Both the position numbers and the translations under genes were made by a program. A stretch of 64,000 nt of DNA from DATKFM01 sp963810485 (GTDB taxonomy: Bacteria; Pseudomonadota; Alphaproteobacteria; Dongiales; Dongiaceae). Positions 1 to 9,415 of the stretch are shown one piece after another. Position 1 is the stretch's first letter, and the number at the start of each line of letters is the position of its first letter. The stretch spans positions 124,001 through 188,000 of the forward strand of contig CAWENQ010000006.1 of NCBI GenBank assembly GCA_963810485.1. Direction: 5' to 3'. The notes under the pieces were generated by a model that saw only the letters and a list, made by a program, of their open reading frames with translations, did no database searches and was not told where the DNA came from.

Positions 1-477
1 GATCAGGTCGGCGCGCAGATCGATCAGGAACTTGAATCCGTCGGGCAGCGTGGTGAGCTGCTTCAGCAGCCGCACCCGCGGCGCCACCAGCGCGTCCCGC
101 AGCATGTCCTCCGCCGCCGCAATCTGCGCCCGGTCCTTCGCCTGGCGATAGCTCACGATCGCCTTGTCGACGGCATCGCGCTCGGCGGCGAAATCCTTGG
201 CCAGGATGGACAGGAAGCGCTGCCGCCCCTCGGGCGCCAGCGAGACATAGGCGCGGCCGATCTCCGCCGCCCGCGCCCGCGCCGAGACCTCACCACCGCG
301 GCTGGCGACGCATTCCGCGATCCGCTGCCGCAGCCGCGCCGCATCGTCGTCGGGCAGGTTCGGGCGAAAGCCATTGCCGCCGCCGCCCGGCCAGGCGCGC
401 AGCGACAGGTCGCGCCAGACATCGCGGAGCTGCGCGACGGTGCGGTCGAACAAAGAGGGCGTGAACGCCTGCGGCAT
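1..477 (-). CDS. Malonyl-CoA decarboxylase, N-terminal part (runs off the window)
   Basis: Reading leftward from an ATG at 477, 159 codons stay open to the window edge. The protein begins MPQAFTPSLFDRTV and reaches the family hallmark LLKQLTTLPDGFKFLIDLRA just before the cut. This matches the helical N-terminal domain of malonyl-CoA decarboxylase, which turns malonyl-CoA into acetyl-CoA and CO2. The catalytic acetyltransferase-like half lies outside the window. It diverges from a family III CoA-transferase at 654 across a 176-bp gap. In many proteobacteria such pairs serve malonate or dicarboxylate use, so joint control is plausible but inferred. The family call is firm; the physiological substrate route is not. 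Confidence 0.85.
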   Translation of the reverse strand, partial: MPQAFTPSLFDRTVAQLRDVWRDLSLRAWPGGGGNGFRPNLPDDDAARLRQRIAECVASRGGEVSARARAAEIGRAYVSLAPEGRQRFLSILAKDFAAERDAVDKAIVSYRQAKDRAQIAAAEDMLRDALVAPRVRLLKQLTTLPDGFKFLIDLRADLI

Positions 478-653
478 TTTCAGTGCAACAATCCGGTCAT
501 CGTTTGGTTGCGGCCGATGTCCATTTTACATAGGGATGGTTACGATAATGGTAAGGCTAAGTCCTGGGGCAAAATTGATGCGCCGTCAGCAGGTTGCGGG
601 TACCCTGCGCCTCGGCTAAGAAGCCCGGTCATTTCCTTGGGCGGAGCATCTTC

Positions 654-1827
654 ATGGCCGTGGCGGGCCCGCTTTCCGGCATCGTCGTTCTCGATCTCAC
701 GCGCGTCCTCGCCGGTCCCTATTGCACGATGATCCTGGCCGACCTTGGCGCCCGCGTGCTGAAGGTCGAGTCGCCCGGCAGCGGAGATGACTCCCGCGGC
801 TACGGACCCTTCGTCAACGGCAAGTCCGCCTACTTCATGGCGATGAACCGGGGCAAGGAGAGCATCGCGCTCGACCTCAAGGCGCCATCGGATCGGCACA
901 TCTTCGAGCAGCTCCTGCCGAAGGTTGACGTGCTGGTGGAGAATTTCCGGCCGGGCGCCATGGAACGGCTTGGCTACGGCTGGGAAACGCTCAGCGCCCA
1001 GTATCCACGCCTGATCTACGCCGCCGCCTCTGGCTTCGGCCATAACGGGCCGTACAAGAGCCGTCCCGCCTATGACATGGTGGTGCAGGGCATGGGCGGC
1101 ATCATGAGCATCACCGGCCAGCCCGGCGGTCCGCCGACTCGCGTGGGCGCATCGGTCGGCGATCTCACGGCTGGCCTGTTCACTACCATCGGCATTTCCA
1201 GTGCCCTGCATCACCGCGCCGAGTCCGGCAAGGGCATGAAGATCGACGTGGCCATGCTGGATTGCCAGGTGGCGATCCTGGAAAACGCCCTCAGCCGCTA
1301 CTTTCTCAGCGGCAAGTCGCCGGGGCCGCTGGGGGCGCGGCATCCCTCGATCGCGCCCTTCGCTGCTTACAAGACCGCCGACGGCCATATCATTATCGCC
1401 TGCGGCACCGATGCCCTCTATCGCAAATTCTGCGCCGCCATCGAGCGCCCCGCCCTGATCGACGATGCGCGCTTCGTCACCAACGACAAGCGTTCGGACA
1501 ACGTGGACGCGCTAACTGTAGATATAGAATCCGCCCTCGCCGGTCATGGCACGGCGCATTGGCTATCGCTCCTGGAGAAGCTCGGCATACCCTGCGGACC
1601 GATTAACGATGTCGCCACCATCGCCAACGATCCTCATATCGCCGCCCGCAATATGATCGTCGGCATCGAGGATCCCGAGGCAGGTTCTCTGAAGGTCGCC
1701 GGCAATCCCATCAAGATGTCCGCCTTCGCCGACCGGACGTATGCGGGCCGCGGCACCCGGCATCGACCGCGACCGCGCCCGCATCCTCCAGGATTTCGGC
1801 ATCAGCGAGGCGCCGGGCAAGCCATGA
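654..1827 (+). CDS. CaiB/BaiF family III CoA-transferase (one frame break near 1740)
   Basis: The start is the ATG at 654, behind a GGGCGGAG ribosome site. The N-terminus (GIVVLDLTRVLAGPYCT), the block NRGKESIALDLK and the motif SRPAYDMVVQGMGG are those of family III CoA-transferases; Asp141 in PAYD matches the catalytic aspartate of formyl-CoA transferase. These enzymes move CoA between carboxylic acids. One extra base near 1740 breaks the frame at ADRT. The correct C-terminus (ending ILQDFGISEAPGKP) then continues to the TGA at 1825-1827, which overlaps the next ATG. Uncorrected, the ORF fuses artificially into the acylase. Pairing with a divergent malonyl-CoA decarboxylase suggests a malonate-type acceptor, but the substrate cannot be read from sequence. 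Confidence 0.85.
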
Positions 1828-4203
1828 AATGGCTGCGCCGCATTCTGGGCGCGCTGCTGGGCCTTGTCATTCTCGCCGCCCTCGCCATCGCCGGCGTTGT
1901 ATTTCTGTGGATGCCCACGTCGCTGCCCCAGACCACCGGCGAGATATCAGTTCCTGGCCTCGCTGCGCCGGTGCAGATCCTGCGCGATGCCGATGGGATC
2001 GTCACCATACGCGCGCAGAATGACGCCGATGCCGCCTTCGCCCTCGGCTATGTTCATGCGCAGGACCGGCTGGTGCAGATGGAGATGATGCGGCGGCTGG
2101 TCGCCGGCCGGCTGTCGGAAGTGGTCGGCAGCATGACTCTCTCCACCGACCGCACCATGCGCGTGCTCGGCCTCTACCGCGCCGCCGCGGAGAGCGAAGC
2201 CTTGCTTCCTGGGGACACAAGGGCGCGGCTCGAGTCCTACGCGGCCGGCGTGAACGCCTACATCGACGGGCATACCGGCGCCTGGCCGCCGGAGTTCGAA
2301 GTGCTCCGCCATCGGCCCGAACCCTGGCGCGTCGTGGACTCGCTGGCCTGGGGCCGCATCATGGCGCTGCGGCTCAGCAACAATTACTGGATGGAGTTCC
2401 TGCGCTACCGCCTGTCGCAGAAACTCACGCCGGCCGAAATGAACTCGCTTATGCCGTTGGGCGATGGCGCGCAGCAGGCTTCCATTCTGCCGTCTGCTCC
2501 AGAGGTGCAGGCCAGCCTTCTGTCTGATCTCGACCCCATCCTCCAGCCCTCGCGCGGCGCCTCCAACAGCTTCGCAGTCAGCGGCAGCCGCACCGCATCC
2601 GGCGCGCCGATCCTCGCCAACGATCCCCATCTCGGTCTGGACTCGCCGATCGTCTGGTATCTGGTGCGCATCGAGACGCCCGATCATCTGCTCGTCGGCG
2701 CGACATCTCCCGGCGGTCCCTTCGTCATCATCGGCCAAAACGGCCATCTCGTCTGGTCGCTGACGACGACTCATAGCGACACCCAAGACCTCTTTCTGGA
2801 GAAACTGGACCCGGCCGACCCGGCCCGCTACGCGACGCCTGCTGGCATGGCCGCTTTCGAGACGCACACGGAGACGATCCATGTTCGCGGCGGCGAGGAT
2901 GAGCAGCTCACCATCCGCAGAAGCCGGCACGGCCCGATCTTGTCGGATCTCCCGCGCTTTCACCAGGTCGACAATGGCTATGCATTGGCCTTGAGTTGGC
3001 CGGCCCTACGCGCCGACGACCGGACCGCCACGGCAATCCATCATCTGAATTTTGCCACGACAGTCGATGAGGCTTTTGCCGCGCTCCAGGATTTCCACAG
3101 CCCGCAACAGAACTTTGTTCTGGCCGACACTGCCGGCAATATTGGTTTCGTCGCCGCCGGCCGCGTGCCGGTGCGCAAGGCGCTGAACGCCAATTCAATG
3201 ATGCCAGCGCCGGGTTGGGACGGCGACTATGATTGGGCCGGTTTCCTGCCATTCAAGGAACTGCCTCAAGTCAAGAACCCGCCCGAAGGATTCATTGCCA
3301 CCGCCAACAGTAAGATCACTCCGGCGGGCTACAGCCACTTCATCACCGGCCATTGGCAAGAGTCCTACCGCCAGGATCGAATCCAGGAGTTCCTGCGCGC
3401 GGACTCCAAGCTCACGATGGACTCGGCGGCGGGCATCATGCGCGACACCTACTCGGCCGCGGCGAAGAAACAGCTTGCGGCGCTGATGCCGAGTTCTCGA
3501 AACGATGGGCGCGGCATCCAACGAAGAAAAGGCGGCGATCGAAATTCTCAAGCAATGGGATTTCCACGTCGATCGCGGTCAGGCTGCGCCGCTTATCTTG
3601 ACGACTTGGCTCCGCGAGGCCGACAAGGCGCTCTTTGCGGGGCGGCTCGGCGGCGAATTCGTCGACTACATCTGGACGAACCCGATGGCGGCGATCGATG
3701 CCCTCGGCCAGGAAGATCCGACCTGGTGCCGCCTGTCGGGTCAGGATCAGATCGGCGTCTGCCTGGCGAAGTTGCAGAACTCATTTCGCGGCGCGATAAA
3801 GCAGCTCATCACGCACTACGGCAGTGATGTCAGCCAATGGCGCTGGGGCGATGCCCATCAGGCGCGGTTCGCCAACGCGCTGCTGGATCGAGTGCCGCTG
3901 CTCGGCAGCTGGCTGTTCACGCCGCTGGAAACCGATGGCGATGAATACACGGTGAATCGCGGCACCGCCGACATCGACTACGAGTCCGATGAACCCGTCT
4001 ATCCCCATGTGCATGGCGCCTCGATGCGGGCCATCTTCGATCTCGGGAATCTAGACGGTTCGCAGTTCATGCTCGCCGGCGGCCAGTCGGGGAATCCGCT
4101 CTCGCTGCATTACCGCGACCTTCTGGCCCGCTGGCGCGATCAGCAGTATTTCACTATGGTGGGACAGGGTGTCGACACCCTGACACTCCGCCCCGCGCCA
4201 TGA
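1824..4203 (+). CDS. Penicillin-acylase-family Ntn hydrolase, membrane anchored (one frame break near 3491)
   Basis: The ATG at 1824 overlaps the CoA-transferase stop (ATGA). Residues 6-30 form one hydrophobic segment after MKWLRR, a signal or anchor for periplasmic display. The alpha-subunit motif FALGYVHAQDRLVQMEMMRR follows. The autoprocessing site is GASNSFAVSG, with Ser247 as the expected N-terminal nucleophile of the beta chain, then ANDPHLGL. The family hydrolyses amide bonds in beta-lactams, acyl-homoserine lactones or other N-acyl compounds; the substrate is unknown here. An extra base near 3491 shifts the frame, and the true C-terminus (LETMGAASNEEKAAIEIL to TLTLRPAP) lies one frame over. 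About 792 residues when repaired, normal for the family. It ends 16 bp before threonine ammonia-lyase. Confidence 0.85.
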
Positions 4204-4219
4204 TCGACGAAAGCCGCTG

Positions 4220-5452
4220 ATGACCGTAACCATCGACGATATCCGCGCCGCTGCGGACACCATCGCCGGCCATGTGGTGCGCACGCCGGCCGTCTCGGCG
4301 CCCCGCCTCGCGGCGGCTACCGGTGCGGCCACGATCACGCTGAAGCTGGAGAATCAGCAATTCACCGGCTCCTTCAAGGATCGCGGCGCCTGCAACAAGC
4401 TGCGCAGCCTCACGCCCCAGGAAGCCAAGGCCGGCGTCATCGCCATGTCGGCCGGCAACCATGCCCAGGGTGTCGCCTATCACGCCCAGAGATTCTCCAT
4501 CCCCGCCACCATCGTCATGCCCCAGGGCACACCCTTCAACAAGGTGGAGCGGACCAAGAGCTTCGGCGCGCGGGTATTGCTGGAAGGCGACAGCATCGAC
4601 AGCTCGGCGGTGTTCGCCCGCGAAGTCGCGCAGCGCGAAGGCCTGATCTTCGTCCATCCCTATGACGATGAGAAGATCGTCGCCGGCCAGGGCACCATCG
4701 GACTCGAGCTGTTCGCCGATGCGCCGCAGCTGGACACCGTGATCGTTCCCATCGGCGGCGGCGGCATCCTGGCGGGCATTGCCACGGCGCTGAAGGCGCT
4801 GAAGCCCGCGGTCGACATGATCGGCGTCGAGGCCGCGCTTTATCCCTCCATGCATCATGCGGTGCAGAAGATTGCGCCGGCCAATGGCGGGCAAACGATT
4901 GCGGAAGGCATCGCCGTCAAATCGCCCGGTGCGATTCCGAAAGCGATCATCGAGCGGCTGGTGAGCGAAATCCTGCTGGTCGATGAAGATCCGCTGGAGC
5001 ACGCTGTTCAATTGCTGGTGGAGACGCAGAAGATCGTCGCCGAGGGCGCCGGCGCCGCGGGACTCGCGGCCGTTCTCGCCCATGGCAAGCGCTTTGCCGG
5101 CAAGCATGTGGGCATCGTCATCTGCGGCGGCAATATCGATTCCCGCATCCTGTCGCAAGTGCTGATGCGCGGCATGGTGCGTGACGGCCGGGTAACGACG
5201 CTGCGCATCCAGATAACGGACTCGCCCGGCGTGCTCGGCACGCTCGCCCGCACCATCGGCGAAGCCGGCGGCAACATCATCGAGATCTATCACCAGCGCA
5301 TGTTCTACGATCTGCCGGTGAAGAAGGCCGATGTGGACGCGATGATCGAGACGCGCAACGCCGGCCACGTCAGCGAGATTGTCGGCAAGCTGCAGGAGGC
5401 GGGCTTCCCCACCCGTGTGCTCAGCAGCCATTCCGGCGCCGAAGGCGAATAG
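4220..5452 (+). CDS. Threonine ammonia-lyase with C-terminal ACT domain
   Basis: Fold-type II PLP enzyme of 410 residues. Lys53 in GSFKDRGACNK is the PLP lysine, SAGNHAQGVAYHA binds the substrate carboxylate, and PIGGGGILAG is the phosphate-binding glycine loop. From about residue 327 an ACT domain follows (RIQITDSPGVLGTLARTIGEAGG), the usual site for allosteric amino acid binding. It converts threonine to 2-oxobutyrate and ammonia. It is the first of three closely spaced PLP genes. Cystathionine gamma-lyase two genes on also releases 2-oxobutyrate, so the operon may gather that product for isoleucine or propionyl-CoA. Biosynthetic and catabolic types cannot be separated by eye, so no symbol is given. 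Confidence 0.9.
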   Translation: MTVTIDDIRAAADTIAGHVVRTPAVSAPRLAAATGAATITLKLENQQFTGSFKDRGACNKLRSLTPQEAKAGVIAMSAGNHAQGVAYHAQRFSIPATIVMPQGTPFNKVERTKSFGARVLLEGDSIDSSAVFAREVAQREGLIFVHPYDDEKIVAGQGTIGLELFADAPQLDTVIVPIGGGGILAGIATALKALKPAVDMIGVEAALYPSMHHAVQKIAPANGGQTIAEGIAVKSPGAIPKAIIERLVSEILLVDEDPLEHAVQLLVETQKIVAEGAGAAGLAAVLAHGKRFAGKHVGIVICGGNIDSRILSQVLMRGMVRDGRVTTLRIQITDSPGVLGTLARTIGEAGGNIIEIYHQRMFYDLPVKKADVDAMIETRNAGHVSEIVGKLQEAGFPTRVLSSHSGAEGE

Positions 5453-5470
5453 AGAGCGACAGGAGCAGAC

Positions 5471-6838
5471 ATGACCGCCTATGGGAATGTACTGGAGATG
5501 ATCGGCGGGACGCCGCTGGTGGAAGTGAAGCGGCTGGATACCGGCAAGTGCAAACTGTTCCTGAAGCTGGAGAACCAGAATCCCGGCGGCTCGATCAAAG
5601 ACCGCATCGCACTCTCGATGGTCGAGGCGGCGGAGCGCGACGGTTCGCTCAAGCCGGGCGGCACGCTGATCGAGGCGACGGCGGGCAATACCGGCCTCGG
5701 GCTCGCGCTGGTCGCTTCGCAAAAAGGCTATCGGCTGATCCTGGTCATTCCCGACAAGATGGCGCAGGAGAAGGTCTTCAACCTGCGCGCCCTCGGCGCA
5801 GAATGCCGCATGACCCGCTCCGACGTGGGCAAGGGTCATCCCGAATATTACCAGGACATCGCCGAGCGCCTGACCAAGGAAACGCCGGGCGCCATCTACG
5901 TCAATCAGTTCGGCAATCCGGCAAACCCGCTGGCGCATGAAGCCAGCACTGGCCCCGAGATCTGGCAGCAGATGGATCACCAGGTCGACGCAGTCGTCTG
6001 CGGCGTCGGTTCCGGCGGCACGCTCACCGGCCTCGGCCGCTTCTTCAAGCGCGTGTCGCCGACGACCAAGATGGTGCTGGCCGATCCCAAGGGTTCCGTC
6101 CTGACGGAAATGGTCAAGTCGGGCAACATGACCGAAGCCGGCTCCTGGATGGTCGAGGGCATCGGCGAAGATTTTGTGCCGCCGAACTGCGATCTTTCGC
6201 TGGTAAGCGAAGCCTATACCGTCACCGATGCGGAGAGTTTCGCCACCGCCCGCGACGTCCTGAAGAAAGAGGGCATCCTCGCCGGCTCCTCGTCCGGCAC
6301 GCTGATCACGGCGGCGCTGAAATATTGCCGCGAGCAGAAGACGCCGAAGCGCGTGGTCAGCTTCGTCTGCGACAGCGGCAACAAGTATCTGTCCAAGATG
6401 TTCAACGATTATTGGATGCTGGACCAGGGATTCATCGAGCGCGAGAAGCGCGGCGATCTCGGCGATCTGGTATCGCGGCGCCATTCGGACAAGGCGACGG
6501 TGACGGCCGATCCGGAGGACACGCTGCTCGCCGCGTATGCGCGGATGAAGCTCTATGACATCTCGCAGATACCGGTGCTGGAGAACGGCAAGATCATCGG
6601 CATCCTCGACGAGTCCGACATCCTGCTGGAGGTTTATGGCAATGAGGACAAGTTCCGCGGCAAGGTACGCGCAGCGATGACCACGAAGCTCGATATCGTC
6701 GGCGCAAAGGCGCCGCTGTCCGACCTGCTGCCGATCTTCGCCCGCGACCATGTGGCGATCGTGCAGGAAGGCGATCAGTTCCTCGGCCTGATCACGCGGA
6801 TCGATCTGCTCAATCACCTGCGCCGGCGGATGAAATAG
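5471..6838 (+). CDS. Cystathionine beta-synthase with C-terminal CBS domain pair
   Basis: 455-residue fold-type II PLP enzyme behind an AGGAGC ribosome site. The N-terminal 320 residues are of cysteine-synthase type: Lys43 in PGGSIKDRIALSM binds PLP, EATAGNTGLGLALVA is the substrate loop and GVGSGGTLTG the phosphate cup. Residues from about 335 form a Bateman module (YDISQIPVLENGKIIGILDESD and a second repeat ending FLGLITRIDLL). That length and the CBS pair favour cystathionine beta-synthase (serine or acetylserine plus homocysteine) over plain cysteine synthase, which is near 310 residues. It sits 18 bp after threonine ammonia-lyase and 18 bp before cystathionine gamma-lyase, a reverse transsulfuration pair. 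No heme-binding N-terminal extension is present. Confidence 0.88.
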   Translation: MTAYGNVLEMIGGTPLVEVKRLDTGKCKLFLKLENQNPGGSIKDRIALSMVEAAERDGSLKPGGTLIEATAGNTGLGLALVASQKGYRLILVIPDKMAQEKVFNLRALGAECRMTRSDVGKGHPEYYQDIAERLTKETPGAIYVNQFGNPANPLAHEASTGPEIWQQMDHQVDAVVCGVGSGGTLTGLGRFFKRVSPTTKMVLADPKGSVLTEMVKSGNMTEAGSWMVEGIGEDFVPPNCDLSLVSEAYTVTDAESFATARDVLKKEGILAGSSSGTLITAALKYCREQKTPKRVVSFVCDSGNKYLSKMFNDYWMLDQGFIEREKRGDLGDLVSRRHSDKATVTADPEDTLLAAYARMKLYDISQIPVLENGKIIGILDESDILLEVYGNEDKFRGKVRAAMTTKLDIVGAKAPLSDLLPIFARDHVAIVQEGDQFLGLITRIDLLNHLRRRMK

Positions 6839-6856
6839 GAATCGGAAACTGAGATC

Positions 6857-8050
6857 ATGAACGACCATAGCAAGGGCAAGCGGCCCTCGACCCGGCCCAA
6901 CCGGCTCGGCTTCGCCACCCGCGGCATCCATGCGGGCCAGAGCCCGGATCCCTCGACCGGCGCCATCATGGTGCCGATCTACGCCACCTCGACCTACGTG
7001 CAGCAGAGCCCGGGTGTGCATAAGGGCTATGAATATTCCCGCTCGCAGAACCCCACGCGCATGGCCTATGAGCGCTGCATCGCCGATCTCGAGAGCGGCA
7101 CCAAGGGATTCGCCTTTGCCTCCGGCCTTGCCGCGACGTCGACGATCCTCGACGTGTTGGATAGCGGCGACCATGTCATCGCCATGGACGATCTCTATGG
7201 CGGCACCTACCGGCTGTTCGAACGCGTGCGCAAGCGTTCGGCCGGCCTGCAATTCACCTTCGTCGATCTGCATGACCTGAAGAAAGTCGAAGCGGCGATC
7301 CGGCCGGAGACGAAGATGATCTGGGTGGAGTCGCCGACCAATCCGCTGCTTCGGCTGGTGGATTTCCAGGCGCTGGCCGAACTGGCAAAACCCCGCGGCA
7401 TTCTCACCTGCGCCGACAACACCTTTGCCAGCCCCTATGTGCAGCGGCCGCTGGAGATGGGTTTCGACCTGGTGATGCATTCCGCGACGAAGTACCTCAA
7501 CGGCCATTCCGACATCATCGGCGGCATTGCCGTGGTCGGCGAGAATGCCGACCTGCGCGATAAGCTGGCTTTCCTGCAGAACGCCGTCGGCGCGGTGGCC
7601 AGCCCGTTCGACAGCTTCCTGGCCCTCCGCGGCCTGAAGACATTGTCGCTGCGCATGGAACGGCACTGTCAGAACGCGATGGCAGTCGCCCGCTGGCTGG
7701 AGCGGCACCCGAAGATCGCCAAGGTCTACTACCCCGGGCTCGAGAGCCACGCCCAGCATGCCCTGGCCAAGCGGCAGATGCATGAGTTCGGCGGCATGGT
7801 GACGGCGATCATCAAAGGCACGCTGGCGGACTCCAAGCGCTTCCTGGAGCGCTGCCAGATCTTCGCGCTGGCGGAGAGCCTGGGCGGTGTCGAAAGCCTG
7901 ATCGAACATCCGGCAATCATGACCCACGCCTCCATCCCCGCGGAAAAGCGGGCGGAACTGGGCATCAGCGACGGGCTGGTGCGGCTCTCGGTCGGGATCG
8001 AGGACGAAGCGGACCTGATCGCAGACCTGGAGCAGGCGCTCGCGGCCTAG
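6857..8050 (+). CDS. Cystathionine gamma-lyase-type transsulfuration enzyme
   Basis: 397-residue Cys/Met-metabolism PLP enzyme. Lys212 in MHSATKYLNGHSDIIGG is the internal aldimine lysine, YSRSQNPTR and ADNTFASPY are family signatures, and the C-terminus has the SLGGVESLIEHPAIMTHAS block. It should split cystathionine to cysteine, 2-oxobutyrate and ammonia, and may release H2S or persulfide from cysteine or cystine. Cystathionine gamma-synthase, methionine gamma-lyase and gamma-lyase are hard to tell apart by eye. The immediate cystathionine beta-synthase neighbour argues for reverse transsulfuration. It closes the three-gene PLP operon; no clear terminator hairpin follows in the 66-bp gap. 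Confidence 0.88.
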   Translation: MNDHSKGKRPSTRPNRLGFATRGIHAGQSPDPSTGAIMVPIYATSTYVQQSPGVHKGYEYSRSQNPTRMAYERCIADLESGTKGFAFASGLAATSTILDVLDSGDHVIAMDDLYGGTYRLFERVRKRSAGLQFTFVDLHDLKKVEAAIRPETKMIWVESPTNPLLRLVDFQALAELAKPRGILTCADNTFASPYVQRPLEMGFDLVMHSATKYLNGHSDIIGGIAVVGENADLRDKLAFLQNAVGAVASPFDSFLALRGLKTLSLRMERHCQNAMAVARWLERHPKIAKVYYPGLESHAQHALAKRQMHEFGGMVTAIIKGTLADSKRFLERCQIFALAESLGGVESLIEHPAIMTHASIPAEKRAELGISDGLVRLSVGIEDEADLIADLEQALAA

Positions 8051-8116
8051 GGTCTTGCAGAGGGCCGGTGGGGTTCCCATCTAGGGGGCGTACAACCCTT
8101 AGGGAGTGCGCCACCG

Positions 8117-8623
8117 GTGAGCAGCGATTCTTCGAGTTTCTCCTTCGGGAGCCGGCAGACGTCCGACGACGGCATGCTCGACAATCCCGCCCTCTATGAC
8201 GGCGTCCTTGGCCGCCGGTTCTGGGCCTACATCGTCGACGTGCTGCTGATCGCGGCCGCAAACGTGGTTGTGCATGTGGCGCTCATTACGATGGGCGTCG
8301 TGACATTTGGCCTGCTGTTGCTTCCGGCAATGGCCATCATGGCCATCATCTCGTTCCTGCCGCTGGCCATCCTTTACGACACGATTACCCTGGGCGGCTA
8401 CAAGGCCTCGACCCCGGGCATGCGCATGTTCGGTCTGCAGGCCCACAGCACGACGACCGGTGGGCGCCCGGACTATGTCCAGGCCTTCGTCATGTCGCTG
8501 CTGTTCTATGTCACGCTGTCCGCGACCGCGGGCCTGCTGCTGCTGGTGGTGTTCTTCACCCGCCGCAACATGGCGCTGCACGACATCCTGTCCGGAATCG
8601 TCGTCACCCGCCGCATCGGCTGA
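8117..8623 (+). CDS. RDD-family small membrane protein
   Basis: 168 residues, starting at a GTG (8117) 10 bp after an AGGGAG ribosome site. The RDD signature is present: an arginine-aromatic first helix (GRRFWAYIVDVLLIAAANVV) and the stretch YDTITLGGYKASTPGMRMFG in the membrane-proximal loop. Three to four hydrophobic helices are visible. The C-terminus RNMALHDILSGIVVTRR is typical. Family function is poorly defined; some members have been linked to ion transport or membrane-protein assembly. It lies between the transsulfuration operon and the leucyltransferase gene with no obvious link to either. Confidence 0.85.
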   Translation: MSSDSSSFSFGSRQTSDDGMLDNPALYDGVLGRRFWAYIVDVLLIAAANVVVHVALITMGVVTFGLLLLPAMAIMAIISFLPLAILYDTITLGGYKASTPGMRMFGLQAHSTTTGGRPDYVQAFVMSLLFYVTLSATAGLLLLVVFFTRRNMALHDILSGIVVTRRIG

Positions 8624-8686
8624 CAGCGTTAACACATATCCGGCCCTAGCCGAACGGCCGATGACTGCGCCATAATAGGCGCCGTC

Positions 8687-9415
8687 ATGTCGGTCCAGAC
8701 CCGCACCCAGCCGCTCTCCTTCCTCGTCACCACCGAGATGCCCTGCCCCTATCTGCCGGGGCGCATGGAGCGGAAGGTGGTCACGCGGCTTTCCGGCAGC
8801 GAGGCCGGCCGCAACTTCCAGCTGCTGCAGCGGGCCGGCTTCCGGCGCAGCCACGCCATCGCCTACCGGCCGGCCTGTTCGGGCTGCCAGGCCTGCACGC
8901 CCGTCCGCATCCGCGCCCTGGAGTTCCAGCCCGGCCGCACGCTGCGGCGCACCGAGGCGCGCAACGCCGATCTCATCGCGAATATCCGGCTCGCCCGCGG
9001 CACGGCCGAGCAGTACGCGCTGTTCCAAGCTTATCTGGATGGCCGGCACAGCGACGGCGAGATGGTGGGCATGGGGCTTTCCGACTACCGCTCCATGGTG
9101 GAGGACAGCTCGATCGACACGCGGCTGGTGGAGTTCCGCGACGGCAGCGGCAAGCTGATCGCCTGTGCCCTCACCGACTGGACGGATGACGGCATTTCCG
9201 CCGTCTACAGTTACTTCGACCCGGCGCAAGCGCCGCGGAGTTTGGGCAGCTTTATGATCATCTGGCTGGCGCGCGAGGCGCAGCGGCGCGGGCTGCGCTA
9301 TGTCTATCTCGGCTATTGGATCCGCGAGAGCCGCAAGATGGCCTACAAGACGCGGTTTCGGCCGGTCGAGCTGTTCGGACCCCAGGGCTGGCAGGCGCCG
9401 AACGGCCAGCGCTAG
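8687..9415 (+). CDS. bpt: Aspartate/glutamate leucyltransferase (Bpt)
   Basis: 242 residues, normal length for bacterial Bpt. The N-terminal half carries the ATE N-domain with CPYLPGR and the cysteine cluster ACSGCQACTPVRI; the C-terminal half is a GNAT-like fold (SDYRSMVEDS, YSYFDP, GLRYVYLGYWIRES). It transfers leucine from Leu-tRNA to proteins with N-terminal Asp or Glu, making them ClpS-ClpAP substrates in the bacterial N-degron pathway. Its last codons overlap the stop of the convergent AI-2E-type permease gene (stop at 9412) by 4 bp. The downstream ClpS and ClpA are not in the window. Confidence 0.92.
   Translation: MSVQTRTQPLSFLVTTEMPCPYLPGRMERKVVTRLSGSEAGRNFQLLQRAGFRRSHAIAYRPACSGCQACTPVRIRALEFQPGRTLRRTEARNADLIANIRLARGTAEQYALFQAYLDGRHSDGEMVGMGLSDYRSMVEDSSIDTRLVEFRDGSGKLIACALTDWTDDGISAVYSYFDPAQAPRSLGSFMIIWLAREAQRRGLRYVYLGYWIRESRKMAYKTRFRPVELFGPQGWQAPNGQR

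Noticed and set aside
594..3827. A CoA-transferase/penicillin acylase fusion protein
   Set aside because: The continuous frame exists only because of an extra base near 1740. The true CoA-transferase stop overlaps the acylase ATG, and the linker is Arg/Pro nonsense.
4154..8080. A 1308-codon open frame on the minus strand
   Set aside because: It lies opposite three well-identified PLP enzyme genes; its protein is His/Arg/Asp-rich without any domain. It is the usual open antisense frame of GC-rich DNA.
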